Origin: Diphasiastrum complanatum
Lineage: Eukaryota > Streptophyta > Lycopodiopsida > Lycopodiales > Lycopodiaceae
DNA length: 64,000 nt
Assembly: GCA_029204225.1 (NCBI GenBank)
Contig: CM055099.1
Span: forward strand, 39,713,192 to 39,777,191
Direction: 5' to 3'
How positions within the stretch are numbered: the first letter of the stretch is position 1; every line of letters starts with the position of its first letter. The position numbers and the translations under genes were made by a program. The notes beneath the pieces were generated by a model. The model saw nothing but the letters and a program-made list of their open reading frames with translations. It was not told where the DNA came from and did no database searches. Below, piece by piece: positions 10,301 to 28,800 of this stretch.

Positions 10301-13300
10301 TAATGTCATTTGGCCAATTGCCCTAAACTTGCCCTAAATGGTAATTTTTTGGTAAGTCACCAATAACCTAGAAATACTAGTCTAGGTGCAATGTATCAAA
10401 TTTAGCCAATTAGAATGGGTCCAAAATTGACCTCATCCACTTACCTACTTGCCAAAAATAGTAAAAACACTATTTGGGCCCTTATTGACAGATATAAAAC
10501 TATCTCTAAGTTGAGATTTCAAGTTGGCCTCCAAAAATGCCATTATGCCAAAAAATTAGTTGTCAATTTTTCACACTTCTGGAGTCAAAAGACATGTTAT
10601 TCTACATTGAGAAGTCGTATATGTGGTCCAAATTTCGGAATATCCAAAATGTTCATGCTTGGATTTTGTGGAGAGGATCTCTAAAATGACAACATATGGT
10701 CCTTGCAAGCATATGTATTTTGTCTACATATGTATTCTTGGTCTGGACCCATTTGATAATATGGAGATCCATCAAGTTGCTCTTAGCAAAAGAGAATTGC
10801 ATAGCATGTTGTCCAGAAAACATCTTTTGTGAAGTTTAGAAGGATGAGCCACAAGCACTTGGATTTGAAGATGTGCTACAATTTACACGTAAAACTTATT
10901 TGCCCACAAAATATTATCTTGTTGTCTCTAGTTACTTTATATACGTTTGTGTATTATTTTGGTGAAATGTAGTTTGGAATGTAATTGTTTTCTTATGATG
11001 TAGGGATTTGAGAGATATGCATGATAGCTTGAATTTTGTGGTGTGATACGATTTTGTATGAAAAAATTCATCATAAATATAGATCATCATTGTGTTAGTT
11101 GTTTCACTTCACTACATGGCTATCACATAAATGAGGATAACTGCAATATAGAGAGTTGACAATCCCTCAAAAAAAAAGACAAACTTAAACATCTATCTCC
11201 CATTCTGTATGTGTGTGTTGTGCTAGATTTCCTTTCTGCTGACTAACATAAAGACTCAATTTCTAACAATCTAATTGACAACTTTACTAGCCACGATTAT
11301 CTTGATTATCCATCAATATGCATACAAGCATTTTCTACCGATTGCTTGGAACACAAAAATAAAACGTCAAAGTTTTTTTATTCAAATCCTTGACGTTCAA
11401 AATGATGCTTTGTATATTTCTCCTTAGAAATACAATAACAAAATAGATTGCATTCAATACACAATAATAAATAATAAACTCATGGCATCAGTCAATGCTA
11501 CAACATTAAAGCGAAAATATTCACACAATGTCCTCTAAGCATAGCAACATCTTGCATCCCTATTTTTTGACAAGAGAGTAGGCGCATTGTGTAATCTGAT
11601 GTGATCATGAATTTAGTTGATTAAAAATTTGAATCAAGTATAAAACTGGATAAGTTGATTCCAAGATATGTTTGTAAATTTGAATTATTGTGTTTATAGT
11701 GGCTATGGTTTGAAGTAATGTGATAAAATTAGAAAACATTTAGTATGTTGGATAAATATCCAAAATAGGCAGATTTCATGACCGGGTACATTCAACATAC
11801 TTTGATAAACACTTTAAGCTTGCTTTGGTATTGCTTTGGATGCCAAATTAACTTATTAAAACCATAGATATAATTATATTGCAGAATAAGCACTTCAAAA
11901 TTTTGTTGAGGTGTAAGAATTTTCATTGAAATGTCGATGAAGTGGGTATCTTGTTGGGAATGAAAATGATAACAGTCACTTGTGGTGGCGTATTGCAAAC
12001 CTTTGTTCATGGTACACTTGAAAAGAAGTTTTAACAATCGTGTATTATTTAGGACAATGTGACTTTTGCATATTGATTTTATAGACTGCATACACTCTTC
12101 TTTGAGACCGTACTTTCAAATTTGGATTGATAGACTTGATGCTTGAGACTTAGCTCAAAGAATAGTAAAACCCTTACAATCAAGTGCAGTACGCATTTCA
12201 AGATGAGGGTGGCGCCCTGCTTGCACCCTCGACGACGTTGAGAAATACCTTGATCCCTCCAAGTATCTCAAAAAGCAAATGAGCCAAAAGATTTCTTAGT
12301 TGATGAAAGATGGCTATAGATAGAGAAATTCATTTAACCCTATAGACTACTAGTTAGCCCTTATTTGACCAAGTATCTTTGAATGGTCTAAAGTGAGATT
12401 TGCCTTTAGATTAATGAACATACAAAATCTATCAGCTTCGTGCTAATTTTAGCACATGACATGCATGGAGGCCCAAACATGTCACTATATATTTACATTC
12501 TAATAAAATCTTCTAAGAGCATGATGTGTAGGACAATATACCATGAAATTGTTATATAAAAAATCTACCATTATATGCCATCCAAATAGTCCACAAAAAT
12601 CTTATGCCATCAAAGAAAAGTATCAACAAGAACATAAGGGCAATCATAAATCAGAATGGCTTCGTTTGAATAGGCTAGAAGCATACATTGATCATAGGGA
12701 AATGTTCATTATTAACTTTGAAGTGAAAACTGACAATGCTTAAATAGATGAGAAAATGATTCTTTTTCATACTATTTCACTTTTTAAATGTATAGTTTTT
12801 GTCAAGAGCATGTATGCAAAGGTTGTTCTTTTTTAAATAGGGGACTTTGTGACAAGTTGAAAGTGAGAGGTCCAATGAGTTTAGGGATTGTTTATTCTCT
12901 ACTTGTTGTTAGAAACCTCATAGGTGGGATTATTTGTTTTCAATTTGTCATGGATAATATATACTTTAGTAGCAAAGGAAGGTTACGATTCCAAGGTTTC
13001 TCAACAAATAAGAGGAGTAAGAATATCATTCAAAAGGACTTCCAATAGAAGACAAACAAATGATACAATATCATATGTTGAAGAGATGACTATAATAGCT
13101 ATAAATAGAAAATAGATCGTGGGTGTTACAAGAAAGAGGAGATAAAAGAAGCACTTTAGAAATCAGATGAACTTTCAATTCAATCAAATGTTTGAGAATT
13201 TTAAAAATAATAATAATGAAACATGTCAATAAGGACAATAGAAATATTTTTTTGCATTTCAAGATTTTTTGAAGAGCAACTACCAAGATGACTAATAATA

Positions 13301-13662
13301 TCATAAGTAAAGTCTCTCTAAGCATGTATGTAGAAAATAGAAGCTGACTTCAAATAGATAGTGTTCATGTAAGAGGCTGTGTACCACACCTTCCTTTCTA
13401 GATGAAAGGTACTAATTATCTATAAGATACATCTAGATATAATAGTTATTCTAGAATGATTTTAATCCTTCAAAAAATATTTTATGACGAATTTACGAAG
13501 GAGCTCTAAAAAGTTTGGCTTTTAGATAGAAATTTACTTACTTATTTGACTTTCTAATTGAAGGGCCATGTTTCATAATGGCCTTATGACATTTAGTGAA
13601 GTTTTTTGAAAGCCGAATATGCCCATTAAAGGCATTATCACTTGCAAACCACAACCATCAAG
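10301..13662. other. Unassigned AT-rich DNA, no supported gene
   Basis: Short open frames occur on both strands (for example 10415-10684, 11792-12091, 12788-13048), but none shows a domain, a consistent exon structure or family similarity that I can recognise. I saw no LTR termini or PBS here. It may contain old, unrecognisable transposon sequence. Confidence 0.5.
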
Positions 13663-14744
<1,082 letters not shown>

Positions 14745-15200
14745 TCATAATTTTTTGCTCCTTTTGGATACGGCCTCAATTGGTGATATCCAAGAAGTGT
14801 GTATGACCTCATAAATAAACCCTTCATCGAGCAATCTTGTTAGCTCCTTGGATGAGGTGGACGTAATGTGGGTTTGATCGGTATGGCCTACTAGATACAT
14901 GTTTGGCTTCATGTGTTAGTGGGACAATCTGCATTAATACTTCATATGATATGCATATGAGTTCTCTATAGCTCCAAGCCAAAAAGTCTCAATACTTGAG
15001 TAGCAGTGCCTAGAGATCTTCTAATTCTTGGCCTACTACATCCACACTTATCATGACAATGTGCTCTTCCTCACTTGGGTGAGCTAGATTGAGCGGTTTT
15101 ACCTTGGAAGGCCCGTCAAGGATGGGAGCTTTTGAAGAGTATGGAGCTTTTGGATGTAATCATTGAGGTCTCGGTAACACTTCGTCCACTTCATCCATCA
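14745..15200 (-). pseudogene. Gypsy relic: PR-RT linker and start of RT
   Basis: On the reverse strand a degenerate linker (FLAWSYREL) is followed by RPYRSNPHYVHLIQ in one frame. The next frame continues with KELTRLLDEGFIYEVI, then HTSWISPIEAVSKRSKK, ending at a stop near 14745. This order (FxWSY, RPYR, then the SPI block) is that of non-chromovirus Ty3/gypsy elements at the start of RT. There is a one-base shift between the two blocks and several stops. No RT palm is present. Confidence 0.7.
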
Positions 15201-15262
15201 TATAATCTTTAAAATAAGATGGCACATCATGCACCGATTGATCTTCCAACTCTTGCTCCCAT

Positions 15263-19766
<4,504 letters not shown>

Positions 19767-19772
19767 TGTTTT

Positions 19773-19790
19773 TGGCGCCGTTGCTGGGGA
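19773..19790 (+). other. Primer-binding site, TGGCGCC type
   Basis: TGGCGCCGTTGCTGGGGA differs at one base from the PBS commonly seen in plant Athila-type gypsy elements (TGGCGCCGTTGCCGGGGA). It marks the start of the internal region of a forward-strand element. Confidence 0.85.
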
Positions 19791-19848
19791 GACGATGCTA
19801 AGCTACTCTTAGATGCATTTTGCTTGAATTTTTGTTGCATTTTGACAA

Positions 19849-20410
19849 GTTTCTGACTCACCTACAATTTTTTTTTTTCATTTCACTTTTTTCTTACCTT
19901 CTTGACTCGCCATTGTCCCAGTGTATTGAGCAAACTCCAGGCTTTGTTCTGTGATCTTGACGAGTCAAAATTTGGACTCTCGCTCTGACTCGCCGACAAA
20001 GTCTTGAATCACCAACTCAATTTTGACTCGCCATCAATACAGAGTGACTAGCAGTCTCAAATCTACCATTTTGGAAATTGGCAAGTCAATCTGCCTGCTG
20101 ACTTGCGTCTTGACTCGCCATTTCAAAATTTCCGTTCATTTTTTATTTTTCCTCATTTTTTCTGACTCGTTGATGGAGATTTCTCTCTGATATTTTAATA
20201 TTTTGACTCGCCATAAGTATAGTAGCAAGTACAGTACTTGACCTACTTTATACCAGACCGACGAGTCAAAATTTTTTTGACTCGTCTATTTTTTGACTCG
20301 CCACTTGCTCCATCTGACTCGTCACTTTCCCAAATAGCTTTGATCATCATCTATAGAAAGTAGATATCTCGACAAGTCAAAAAGTTTTGACTTGCCAGTT
20401 TCTGACTAGC
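19849..20410 (+). repeat. Leader with a dense cluster of TGACTCG motifs
   Basis: Between the PBS and gag the heptamer TGACTCG occurs exactly at about 19903, 19986, 20024, 20111, 20163, 20204, 20278, 20294 and 20315, and as CGAGTCA at about 19961 and 20262. About six near matches (TGACTTG, CAAGTCA, TGACTCA, TGACTAG) also occur. Many sit in a TTTTGACTCGCCA context. The core resembles GCN4/AP-1-like bZIP sites (TGAGTCA/TGACTCA). Confidence 0.9.
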
Positions 20411-20609
20411 CAACAATGAAAACTGACAATTTTCCAAAACATTTGACAATTAGAACCCATCTGTATTTTTAGATTATTTTTACTTTTCTCGATTGTCTTT
20501 TGGATTTGCATTTATGTCGCTTCGCATCTATCTAACTTTTGTTTTGATCGATCTGATCCTGATCTAAGTTCATCATCATTTCGGTCCAATCCGCATTCAG
20601 ATCCACCAT

Positions 20610-21660
20610 TTGATCATCCAAATACCAAGAAGACCTAAAAAATATATGAGTAATAAGAACCAGAAAAAACCAAAAACAACAGAAAGAAAAGAAGCCAAAA
20701 ATAGCCTCACCTTTTCATTGTTGAGTATGCATCTGAGATCTGGTAGAAGATTATCCATTCTGAATCCTCCTGATCTCGAAAAATTTGTCTATGTACCTAT
20801 CAAGATACTCCGCAAACCTATTGACGTAGATCCACCCTCGACACAATCCTAGGTCATTTTTATCCCACGCAATCCGGAACTTCCTCAAGATCGACCTTAC
20901 GACGTTTGATGGCAAGGGAGATCCACGATGATTTCTTCATATTTACACTCAAGCGTGTAGAGCCTACGGAGACGACAGTCCATAAGAGATGTTAAAATAT
21001 TTCAATCTATGCCTAACTGATATTACAAAAGATTGGTATTTCAATCTTGAGCAGAATGAACGAGATGATTGGAACATCTTACAGGCTGAATTCATCACAC
21101 GATTCAAAACCACCCGCTTTCTCTCAGATCCATTCTTGTAATTCGGACAAATCCGTATGATAAAAAACACAAGTCCCTACATAACTATATTGAAAGGATC
21201 AAGAGATTGCATGGTGGATGCGATCCTGATAGCGTCCTAGACCAGAGCATCTTGACATGGTTCATGGCAGAACTACCAAAGGGAATCAGGTAGCAAATGA
21301 AGCGAAGAGACAAATACATGTCTTTTCAAGCAGCCTGTGCCAACGCCATCAAAAGAGTCGACAATAGTGAAAGCACTAGTTCAGACTCTGATAATTTTGA
21401 CCAAGAACGAAGATGCAGAAAGGAACGAAGAGCCAAACATAAGGATAAGCCTCATGACGATGCCTCTACCTTGATGGCCAATAGCACCGATTCCATCATA
21501 TCAGCCATAGAGAAGTTTCACGTCTAGAGCAATGAGCATATTAGAAAGCTCACCACTAACCTTAACGTAGTTGTTGATCAAAAGCTGAAGGGCTTGCAGC
21601 CAGGTCCTACCCATGCATATCCAAGGAGAGAATCCACCTGGTGTCCACACTGCACTAATA
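20610..21660 (+). pseudogene. Athila-like gypsy: gag
   Basis: The frame from 20610 contains MHLRSGRRLSILNPPD, similar to the N-terminus of gag in this lineage. After stops and shifts the retrotransposon gag domain is clear at 20990-21140: LTDITKDWYFNLEQNERDDW, then ILQAEFITRFK. Its continuation is HNYIERIKRLHGGCDPDSV and TWFMAELPKGIR at 21180-21290. A further open block (21297-21527) is Lys/Asp-rich and ends at TAG. A remnant TWCPHC at 21639 may be a decayed knuckle. No PR, RT or IN follows, so pol is missing. Confidence 0.75.
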
Positions 21661-22614
<954 letters not shown>

Positions 22615-23081
22615 CAAGAACACACTCAAAGTTCTTTAGCATGGCAATCTTGATACCATCACTCTTCTTTCCATTTGCTCATTAACAAAAGTGTTTTTTG
22701 CTAAAGTTTCTTTCCAACACGCATGACAAAAAAGACACTAAAGTTCATACGTGACAGCTTGAGAACAATATATGCGTAGATGTAGCTAGTTTTGGAAGAT
22801 GTATCCATTATCTCACATGCATCTAATTTGGATACTATAGTCAAACCATATTTGATAGTACATCCATGATGATACAAGATTTTATTTTTTATTAGCCATG
22901 TCAATGTTGTCGAGAGTTTTTTATTCCTAAATCTTGTTTTCAAAATATAAGGATAACAAAGACAATTGCATATTTCATAAATTGAACTATACAAGATTGA
23001 GTTTTAAACATTTGCAATATGTCATAGTGATGGCCTTACTATTTTTTTAATCCATTATGATATAAAGGATATTATTTTACA

Positions 23082-23462
23082 AAGTGTGCTAATTTCAGAA
23101 GAATCAAGACAAGAGTACAAGCTCTTGAGGATGGACAAGCTCTCTCACTCATAACGATGGCAAGGCTCTCTTTGCCAAGGATAAGCACAAAGGGAGGAGG
23201 AGCAAGAACCAACATCAACAATCCTCAAGCAAGGACAAAGTCAAATCCAAAGACAAAGATGAGGAGGAAGATGATTCCTCTAATGCTTCATCATCCAAGC
23301 TCAAGACGAAGAAGATCAAGTGCTTTTATTGTGGCAAGAAAGGCCATTATGCCACCAATTGCTTCAAGAAGAAGAATCAACTCAAGCAAGCCAACATTAC
23401 CAATGAGAAGGAAGACACTATTGCAAGTGATGGAGAGGGATCTCTTATGGTCTCTAGTTTCT
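23082..23462 (+). pseudogene. Copia A-type gag relic with intact zinc knuckle
   Basis: A short fragment of the same copia family as A1 and A2. LISEESRQEYKLLRMDKL is followed by a frameshift near 23150, then DGKALFAKDKHKGRRSKNQ, an acidic block, and CFYCGKKGHYATNC, a perfect CX2CX4HX4C knuckle. It ends at SDGEGSLMVSSF, just before the protease would begin. Neither LTR nor pol is attached. The zinc knuckle is better preserved here than in A2 (39.9 kb), where the second Cys is Tyr. Confidence 0.85.
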
Positions 23463-23485
23463 GCTACATTTGGAATGGTTTTGAG

Positions 23486-23770
23486 TTTAGGGTTTAGGCA
23501 TGTGTTTAGGATTTTCAATGTGGATGTTGATGCCAAGTGGATGACTATTGTGGGGAGGTACGAACATGGGGTTGTAGAACAAGATAAACTAGTAATATAT
23601 CAATTGGATATGCATATAAACAAGAAAGGAAAGGGCCTTGGAAATCTATGAGTAATTTATTTGCAAGTTTAGTGAGTTTAGAGTTTAGGGTATTAATCCA
23701 AAAAAGGTAGCACATAGTTTAGGGTTTAGGGTTTAGCATTCATGGTTTAAGATTTAGGGTTTAGGGTTTA
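23486..23770. repeat. Interstitial telomere-type (TTTAGGG) repeats
   Basis: Six full TTTAGGG heptamers occur as short runs at 23486-23498, 23684-23690, 23718-23736 and 23753-23770, separated by other sequence and accompanied by degenerate units. This is the plant-type telomere heptamer. The cluster begins 24 bp after the copia gag relic breaks off. Confidence 0.85.
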
Positions 23771-24920
23771 TGATCAAGTCCTTTTTACATTTTTGTGTCT
23801 AATAATTGATCTGAAATATCATTCATATGTGGTAATGGATTCTTTTTTTCTTGGGAGCTTATTGCGAGCTCAATAATCCATGCCCAATCACATACTAATA
23901 TTAATCTTGGTCATTTTTATTTGTACACTAAATGGACTATGACCAAGTTGAATATTTCCAAGCTTGTTGACTAGATTGCCAAGATATATCTGAATTCTTG
24001 GGACTATTTAAATTGTACTTTATAAGAGAGGTGGATTGGAAGTGAATGGCCATGATAGCATGGTCAACTTTCCATTCCGATCTAATGCATAGATTGAAAT
24101 TGAGTACATCAATTATGAACTAAAGTTGAAAATTTATAACATGAACATGCAATTGCTCTACTATATACATATCACCAATCTTGAGATTGGGCAATATAAA
24201 CTAAGAGATGTATTTGGAACACGGGAACACTGTTCCAAAAAAAACTGTGATTTTTTTTATTACGGGCAAGGACAAATTTCATAGGTAGGCCATTGCTACA
24301 ACCTTCTTTCCACTGTTCTAAGAATATTCTTATCAACATAATGATAAATTTGGCTTCAACAAATGATTTAAGTAGGAGTAATTATTCGATTTGGGAAGCA
24401 AATGAGGTGATTAGCTTGAATAATGCAAATTATTCGAGCAAAATTTTAAAGAGATTTAAAATGCTGAAGGGCTCAAATGGAGATTGAGATTACAAAGCAC
24501 AAATTTAAGTTGGTTAATTCAAAGAGGAAAGTTCTAAAGTAATAAAAAAGCTTCATCTAGCAAAAAAATAGAAGCATGACTAGTTGAATTGTGATATTAA
24601 TAAGAAGTATATTGTAACAGAAAATGTGATCACCAAAAAAAATGTTGAAATCAGTCAACTTCTTCAAAGTTTGGAGTCGAACATCATTTCAAATGTCAAC
24701 GACAAGGGGGGGAAATGGTAAAATTAGATAAAAGTTTGTAAGTACCTGTCAACATGATGAATCAGCTCCTGCAGACGCCAATTTGCTTTTGCAAATTTGC
24801 TCCTCACAGTTCCAGTAAGCTACTACACTCCTGCAAATCTGCTCCTCACAGTTCCAATAAGCTCCTTCGAACTCCAATCACCTCCTACAAACTCAAATCA
24901 TCTCCTGCATACTCCAATTT
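23771..24920. other. Unassigned, AT-rich; short tandem repeat at 24793-24862
   Basis: No gene is supported. Near the A1 LTR edge a unit of about 45 bp containing GCAAATTTGCTCCTCACAG repeats about twice (24793-24862), with degraded continuation of CTCCTNNAAACTC text to 24910. Confidence 0.45.
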
Positions 24921-25711
24921 AATAAAATTTCCAGAATTCACACATGTGGGGAATGTCCACAAGTATGATGGATCTAATTAAGCTTTATGATTAGCACAGT
25001 AATTCGATTCTAGATTGATTAGCAAGATCTAGTACCGAAGTTATGGCTTAACCACAATCTAGCATGCTAAGTATCAGAATATGATAGCAATGAATCAATA
25101 ATGAGCAAAAGTACAAGATTTCAGTGTATTAGCATTAGCCTCAACACGAGTTAGAGAGAGAAAGATAGAGAGATAACAAGCAAAAATTGTTTGGATCCAA
25201 AATGGCATGAGATAGCTACAAAGCTTTGGTTCTTCATCATAAAATATGAGGAGAGCTACACATATTTATGGAGTTTGAGGTAGCTCGAGGTAGAACCACA
25301 TCCATCCATCATTTAATGACATCTAAAGTGAGAACTAGAGTCTATGTGACATTTGTCACATTTCATGCATGATTCTCTACCAACTTTTTTCAAGTGTGCT
25401 AGTTCCAACTAGAAATGTACAAATCATCATGCATGTGTCCATTACACTTTGTGCATGCCTTGCATGTCACTATGGATCACTTACAATTAATGCATGTGAA
25501 TTGCCACGAGTTTCTACAAGCATAATTTTGCTAATTCTATGTCTACAAACTATATGCAAGTTGTACTCATCATTCTAGATATGACATAACCATGTAGCTT
25601 GAGTTCTATCTAGGCCAAACTTGGCATTTTGCATTTAAGAACAACATACTTGCATGGTACAATATTTGTGGCAAGCCTAAAGTCAAGATGGATTATTTTT
25701 CCATTTCAACA
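24921..25711 (-). repeat. 3' LTR of copia A1
   Basis: On the reverse strand the LTR starts TGTTGAAATGG at 25711, right after a purine run (AGGAAGAG) that follows the end of pol. It aligns by eye over its whole length with the forward-strand LTR of A2 (53985-54778). The outer end is decayed (AATAA where A2 has TGACA on this strand). Length is about 791 bp against 794 bp in A2. It would supply the promoter and polyadenylation signals. Confidence 0.85.
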
Positions 25712-25728
25712 CTCTTCCTAAAAACAAT

Positions 25729-26613
25729 CTATATTGACTTGAACATGGATCTTGGTATTACTCCAAGATTGGCTCTATGCTTGCTGAAGGAACTTTTGCT
25801 CAAAAGTTTGGTGAGCATATCAGCAATACAAGATGATGTGTCGATGTGCTCCAAGTAGATTTCCCCTCCAATGAGCTTCTCTCTCACGAAGTGATGTGCA
25901 ACTTCTATATGCTTGCTCCTTGCATGGAATATCGGGTTGTTGGCAAGGGCTTGGGCTGAAATGTTGTCACACATGATCATAGGCAGATTATCTTCCATGG
26001 TTATCTCTAGCTCCATTAGTAACCTCTTGATCCAAAGCACTTCCTTTGTTGTTATAGTGAGTGCCTTGTACTCAGCTTCACATGATGAGAGTGATACAAT
26101 ATCTTGCTTTTTGGAAAGCCAAGATATCAAGTTTCCTCCAAGATATATGACATAAGCACTTGTAGAATTTCGATCTGCTCTATCACTTGCAAAATTCGAG
26201 TCAGAATAACCAACAATAGAAAGATCTTCACTTTTATACAATAAACCAAAATCAGAAGTTGAAGATATATATCTAAGCACTCTCTTGGCCATTTTCCAAT
26301 GATAAATTGTAGGATTTTGCACAGCCTGGCTCAACTTATGAACACTAAAGCTTATGTCAGGTCTAGTTATGGTGAGCCAAATTATGGAGCCTATAAGACT
26401 TCTAAAAAGTGTGATGTCCACGAAGGATCTTTCATCACCTTTGTTAGGGTCTTTTACGTTTTGCTCCATATGAGTTTCTATACTCTTACAATCTAACATA
26501 TTGAACTTTTTTAACATTGAAAGAGCATACTTGGATTGACATACAAAAGCTTTATCTTTAAGAAAGTTAATCTCTAATCCTAGTATGTAGTGAATTTTGC
26601 CAAGATCTTGCAT
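25729..26613 (-). pseudogene. Copia A1: C-terminal RT and RNase H
   Basis: A 294-residue open frame begins inside RT (MQDLGKIHYILGLEINFLKD) and continues with LIGSIIWLTITRPDISFSVH, then RNase H (GYSDSNFASDRADRNSTSAY, SSCEAEYKALTITTKEVLW, MCDNISAQALANNPIFHARS) to the terminal ADMLTKLLSKSSFSKHRANL. It is intact to its natural stop. The start given is only where the frame opens; the true domain begins upstream at 27.1 kb. Very similar to 52849-53970 on the other strand. Confidence 0.92.
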
Positions 26614-27121
26614 CTTGAACTCTTTTCCAAGTGCAATCTTGCTTTCCTCAACTAACTTGATACAACTTCCTGTCAGTATGATATCATCAACATAAATAAG
26701 AAGGATGACAATATCTTTATCAAAAAACTTGACATATAAAGAAGGATCATAGTTACTAAAATTAAATCCTAGTGACTCAAGAAAGGTGTTAAGTCTAGAA
26801 TACCATGACCTTGGGAGCTTGCTTTAGTCCATATAAACTTTTGAAGAGCAAGCAAACTTTGTCTTTGTCATGGATGAACCCGATAGGCTGATCCATATAA
26901 ATCCCTTCTTCTAGATATCCATTTAGAAATCAATTAGAGATATCTAGTTGAAGAACTTGCCAATTGAAAAAACAAGCAACATTAATTATGATTCTAATTG
27001 ATACCATCTTTGTAATTGGAGCAAAAGTCTCCTCATAATCAAGTCCATAAACTTGAGCAAAACCTTTAGCACAAAGCCTAGCCTTGTACTTGTTGATTGT
27101 GCCATCTTGATTATACTTGGC
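26614..27121 (-). pseudogene. Copia A1: N-terminal half of RT, frameshifted
   Basis: The catalytic box IYVDDIILTGS is readable on the reverse strand near 26690, and SLYGLKQA near 26830. Between them one extra base (about 26815, compared with A2) shifts the frame. Upstream the frame is also broken: a TGA follows GCKWVF at about 27122. A2 carries a TGA at the corresponding codon (41887-41889). RT here is inactive. Confidence 0.85.
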
Positions 27122-28246
27122 TCAAAAAACCCACTTGCAACCAATGGCGTGCTTGTTGGATGGAAGATCCACAAGATCCCATGTCTTGTTGGCCATCAAA
27201 GCATCATATTCTTCCTTCATGGCAAGGTACCATTCCTTCGAGTTGAGTGCATCATATACATTCTTCGGCTCCTCATGTGAAATAAAATAAGCACAATTAG
27301 TGGAGTTGATTTCCACTTGTTTGCCTCTATCTTCATAAGTAAGCCTCCTAGGCTCGGATCTTTCTCTTTGAGATCTCCTTGGTGAAAATATTCGAGGTGA
27401 CTCCTCAATTCTCGGCCCCATCTCTCCATGATAGTCTTCAAGGGTGATGATGGGAGTACCTTTGTGAGAATCTATGAACTCGGCCTCCTCAAGAATGTAT
27501 TTTTGATCCTCATGGAATATAACATCCCTACTCTCAATTGTAATTGAGGTAGAGGGAACATAGATTTTGTAAGCTTTATTGTTGGATGCATATCCAACCA
27601 TGATCCCTTTAATAGAATTAGGATCATCTCTCTTCCTTGTTTCCAAGGGTACATGAACAAAGCAAGCACAACCAAAAACATTAAGGTGATCTACCTTAGG
27701 TTTCTTCTTAAACAAGACTTCAAAAGGTGATCTTCCAGCAAGTGCATTGTGACGTAATCTATTGCACAAATAGTTTGCACAATTTATAGCTTCACCCCAA
27801 TATTCAATAGGCAAAGAAGCTTCAACTCGAATTGCTTTAGCACATTCACATAAAGATCTGTTTTTCCTCTCAACAACTCCATTTTGAGATGGAGAATAAG
27901 CACAAGAAGACTCTCTCTTTATTCCTTCACCTTCATAGTATTCATGAAACTTGTTGGAGATGTATTCACCTCCTCCATCACATCTTAAAGCTTTAACTTT
28001 GAGAGAAAATTGTTTCTCAACATAAGCTTTGAATATTAGGAAGTGATCAAATACCATAGCTTTTGAAGAAAGTAGATACAACCAAGTATATCTAGTAAAG
28101 TCATCAATAAAGGTGACAAAACATGTTGCACCACCAATACTTTTAGAAGAGAAAAATGTACATCTGAGTGTATAAGCTCCAAAGGATGAGTAGTCTTGAT
28201 AAAAGACTTCTGATATGGATTTCTGTGTGATTTTGCAATAGCACAA
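27122..28246 (-). pseudogene. Copia A1: integrase and linker to RT
   Basis: A 374-residue open frame holds the integrase core: FVTFIDDFTRYTWLYLLSSK, LRCDGGGEYISNKF (second Asp) and SQNGVVERKNRSL (Glu). The C-terminal part follows (GCACFVHVPLETRKR, GIMVGYASNNKAY), then the Ser/Arg linker and the beginning of RT (KEWYLAMKEEYDALMANKTW). It ends at the TGA after GCKWVF. The first catalytic Asp (LIHSDVHF) lies in the overlapping upstream frame, so an indel separates it from the rest near 28150. Confidence 0.9.
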
Positions 28247-28800
28247 GCCTCACAATGCTTTAAATCTTTGGAAAGAGATTTTGGAAGACCTATAGCCTTC
28301 ACTTTCTTGACCATAGAAGACATAGATTTAAAGTTAGGATGCCCCAACCTTCTATGCCACAACTCCTCCTTAGATAACAAAGCAACTTCACAAAGGTTTG
28401 CATTCTCATAAGAATTCAACTTAAAAATTCCACCACATCTAGATTCATCAGCTAGGATCTCATCATTTTTCTTGATAAGGCAAGTATTGGAGTTGAACTT
28501 TACATCACAACCATTATCAAGCAATTTTCTAACACTGATCAAGTTCTTTGTAAATTTTGGAATGAAAAGAATATTAGAAAGTGCAAGAACTTTTGAAGAA
28601 GCAAGTTTCAATGGAATGTTGCCAATTCCTTCTATAGAACACTCATGATCATTAGCAGTGTAAATAGATTTCTTAAGTCCTTTGTAAGGTACAATTGAGT
28701 CAAATGACTCCGTAGAATAGCACATATGTGAAGAAGCTCCACTATCTATGTACCAAGCTCCATCTTTCTTGAAAGGTGATGAAGAAAAACTGGACACCAT
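28036..28800 (-). pseudogene. Copia A1: protease and GAG-pre-integrase
   Basis: The frame has WYIDSGASSHMC (aspartic protease site D-S-G), NILFIPKFTKNLISVRKL, and then the GAG-pre-integrase block ELWHRRLGHPNFKSMS with CEACAIAKSHR, ending with HPLELIHSDVHF, the first integrase Asp. It overlaps the integrase frame because an indel near 28150 changes frame. The domain order protease, GAG-pre-integrase, integrase is copia-specific. Confidence 0.92.

Noticed and set aside
12543-13115. Cluster of short forward open frames, considered as exons
   Set aside because: No consistent splice sites or domain; AT-rich chance frames.
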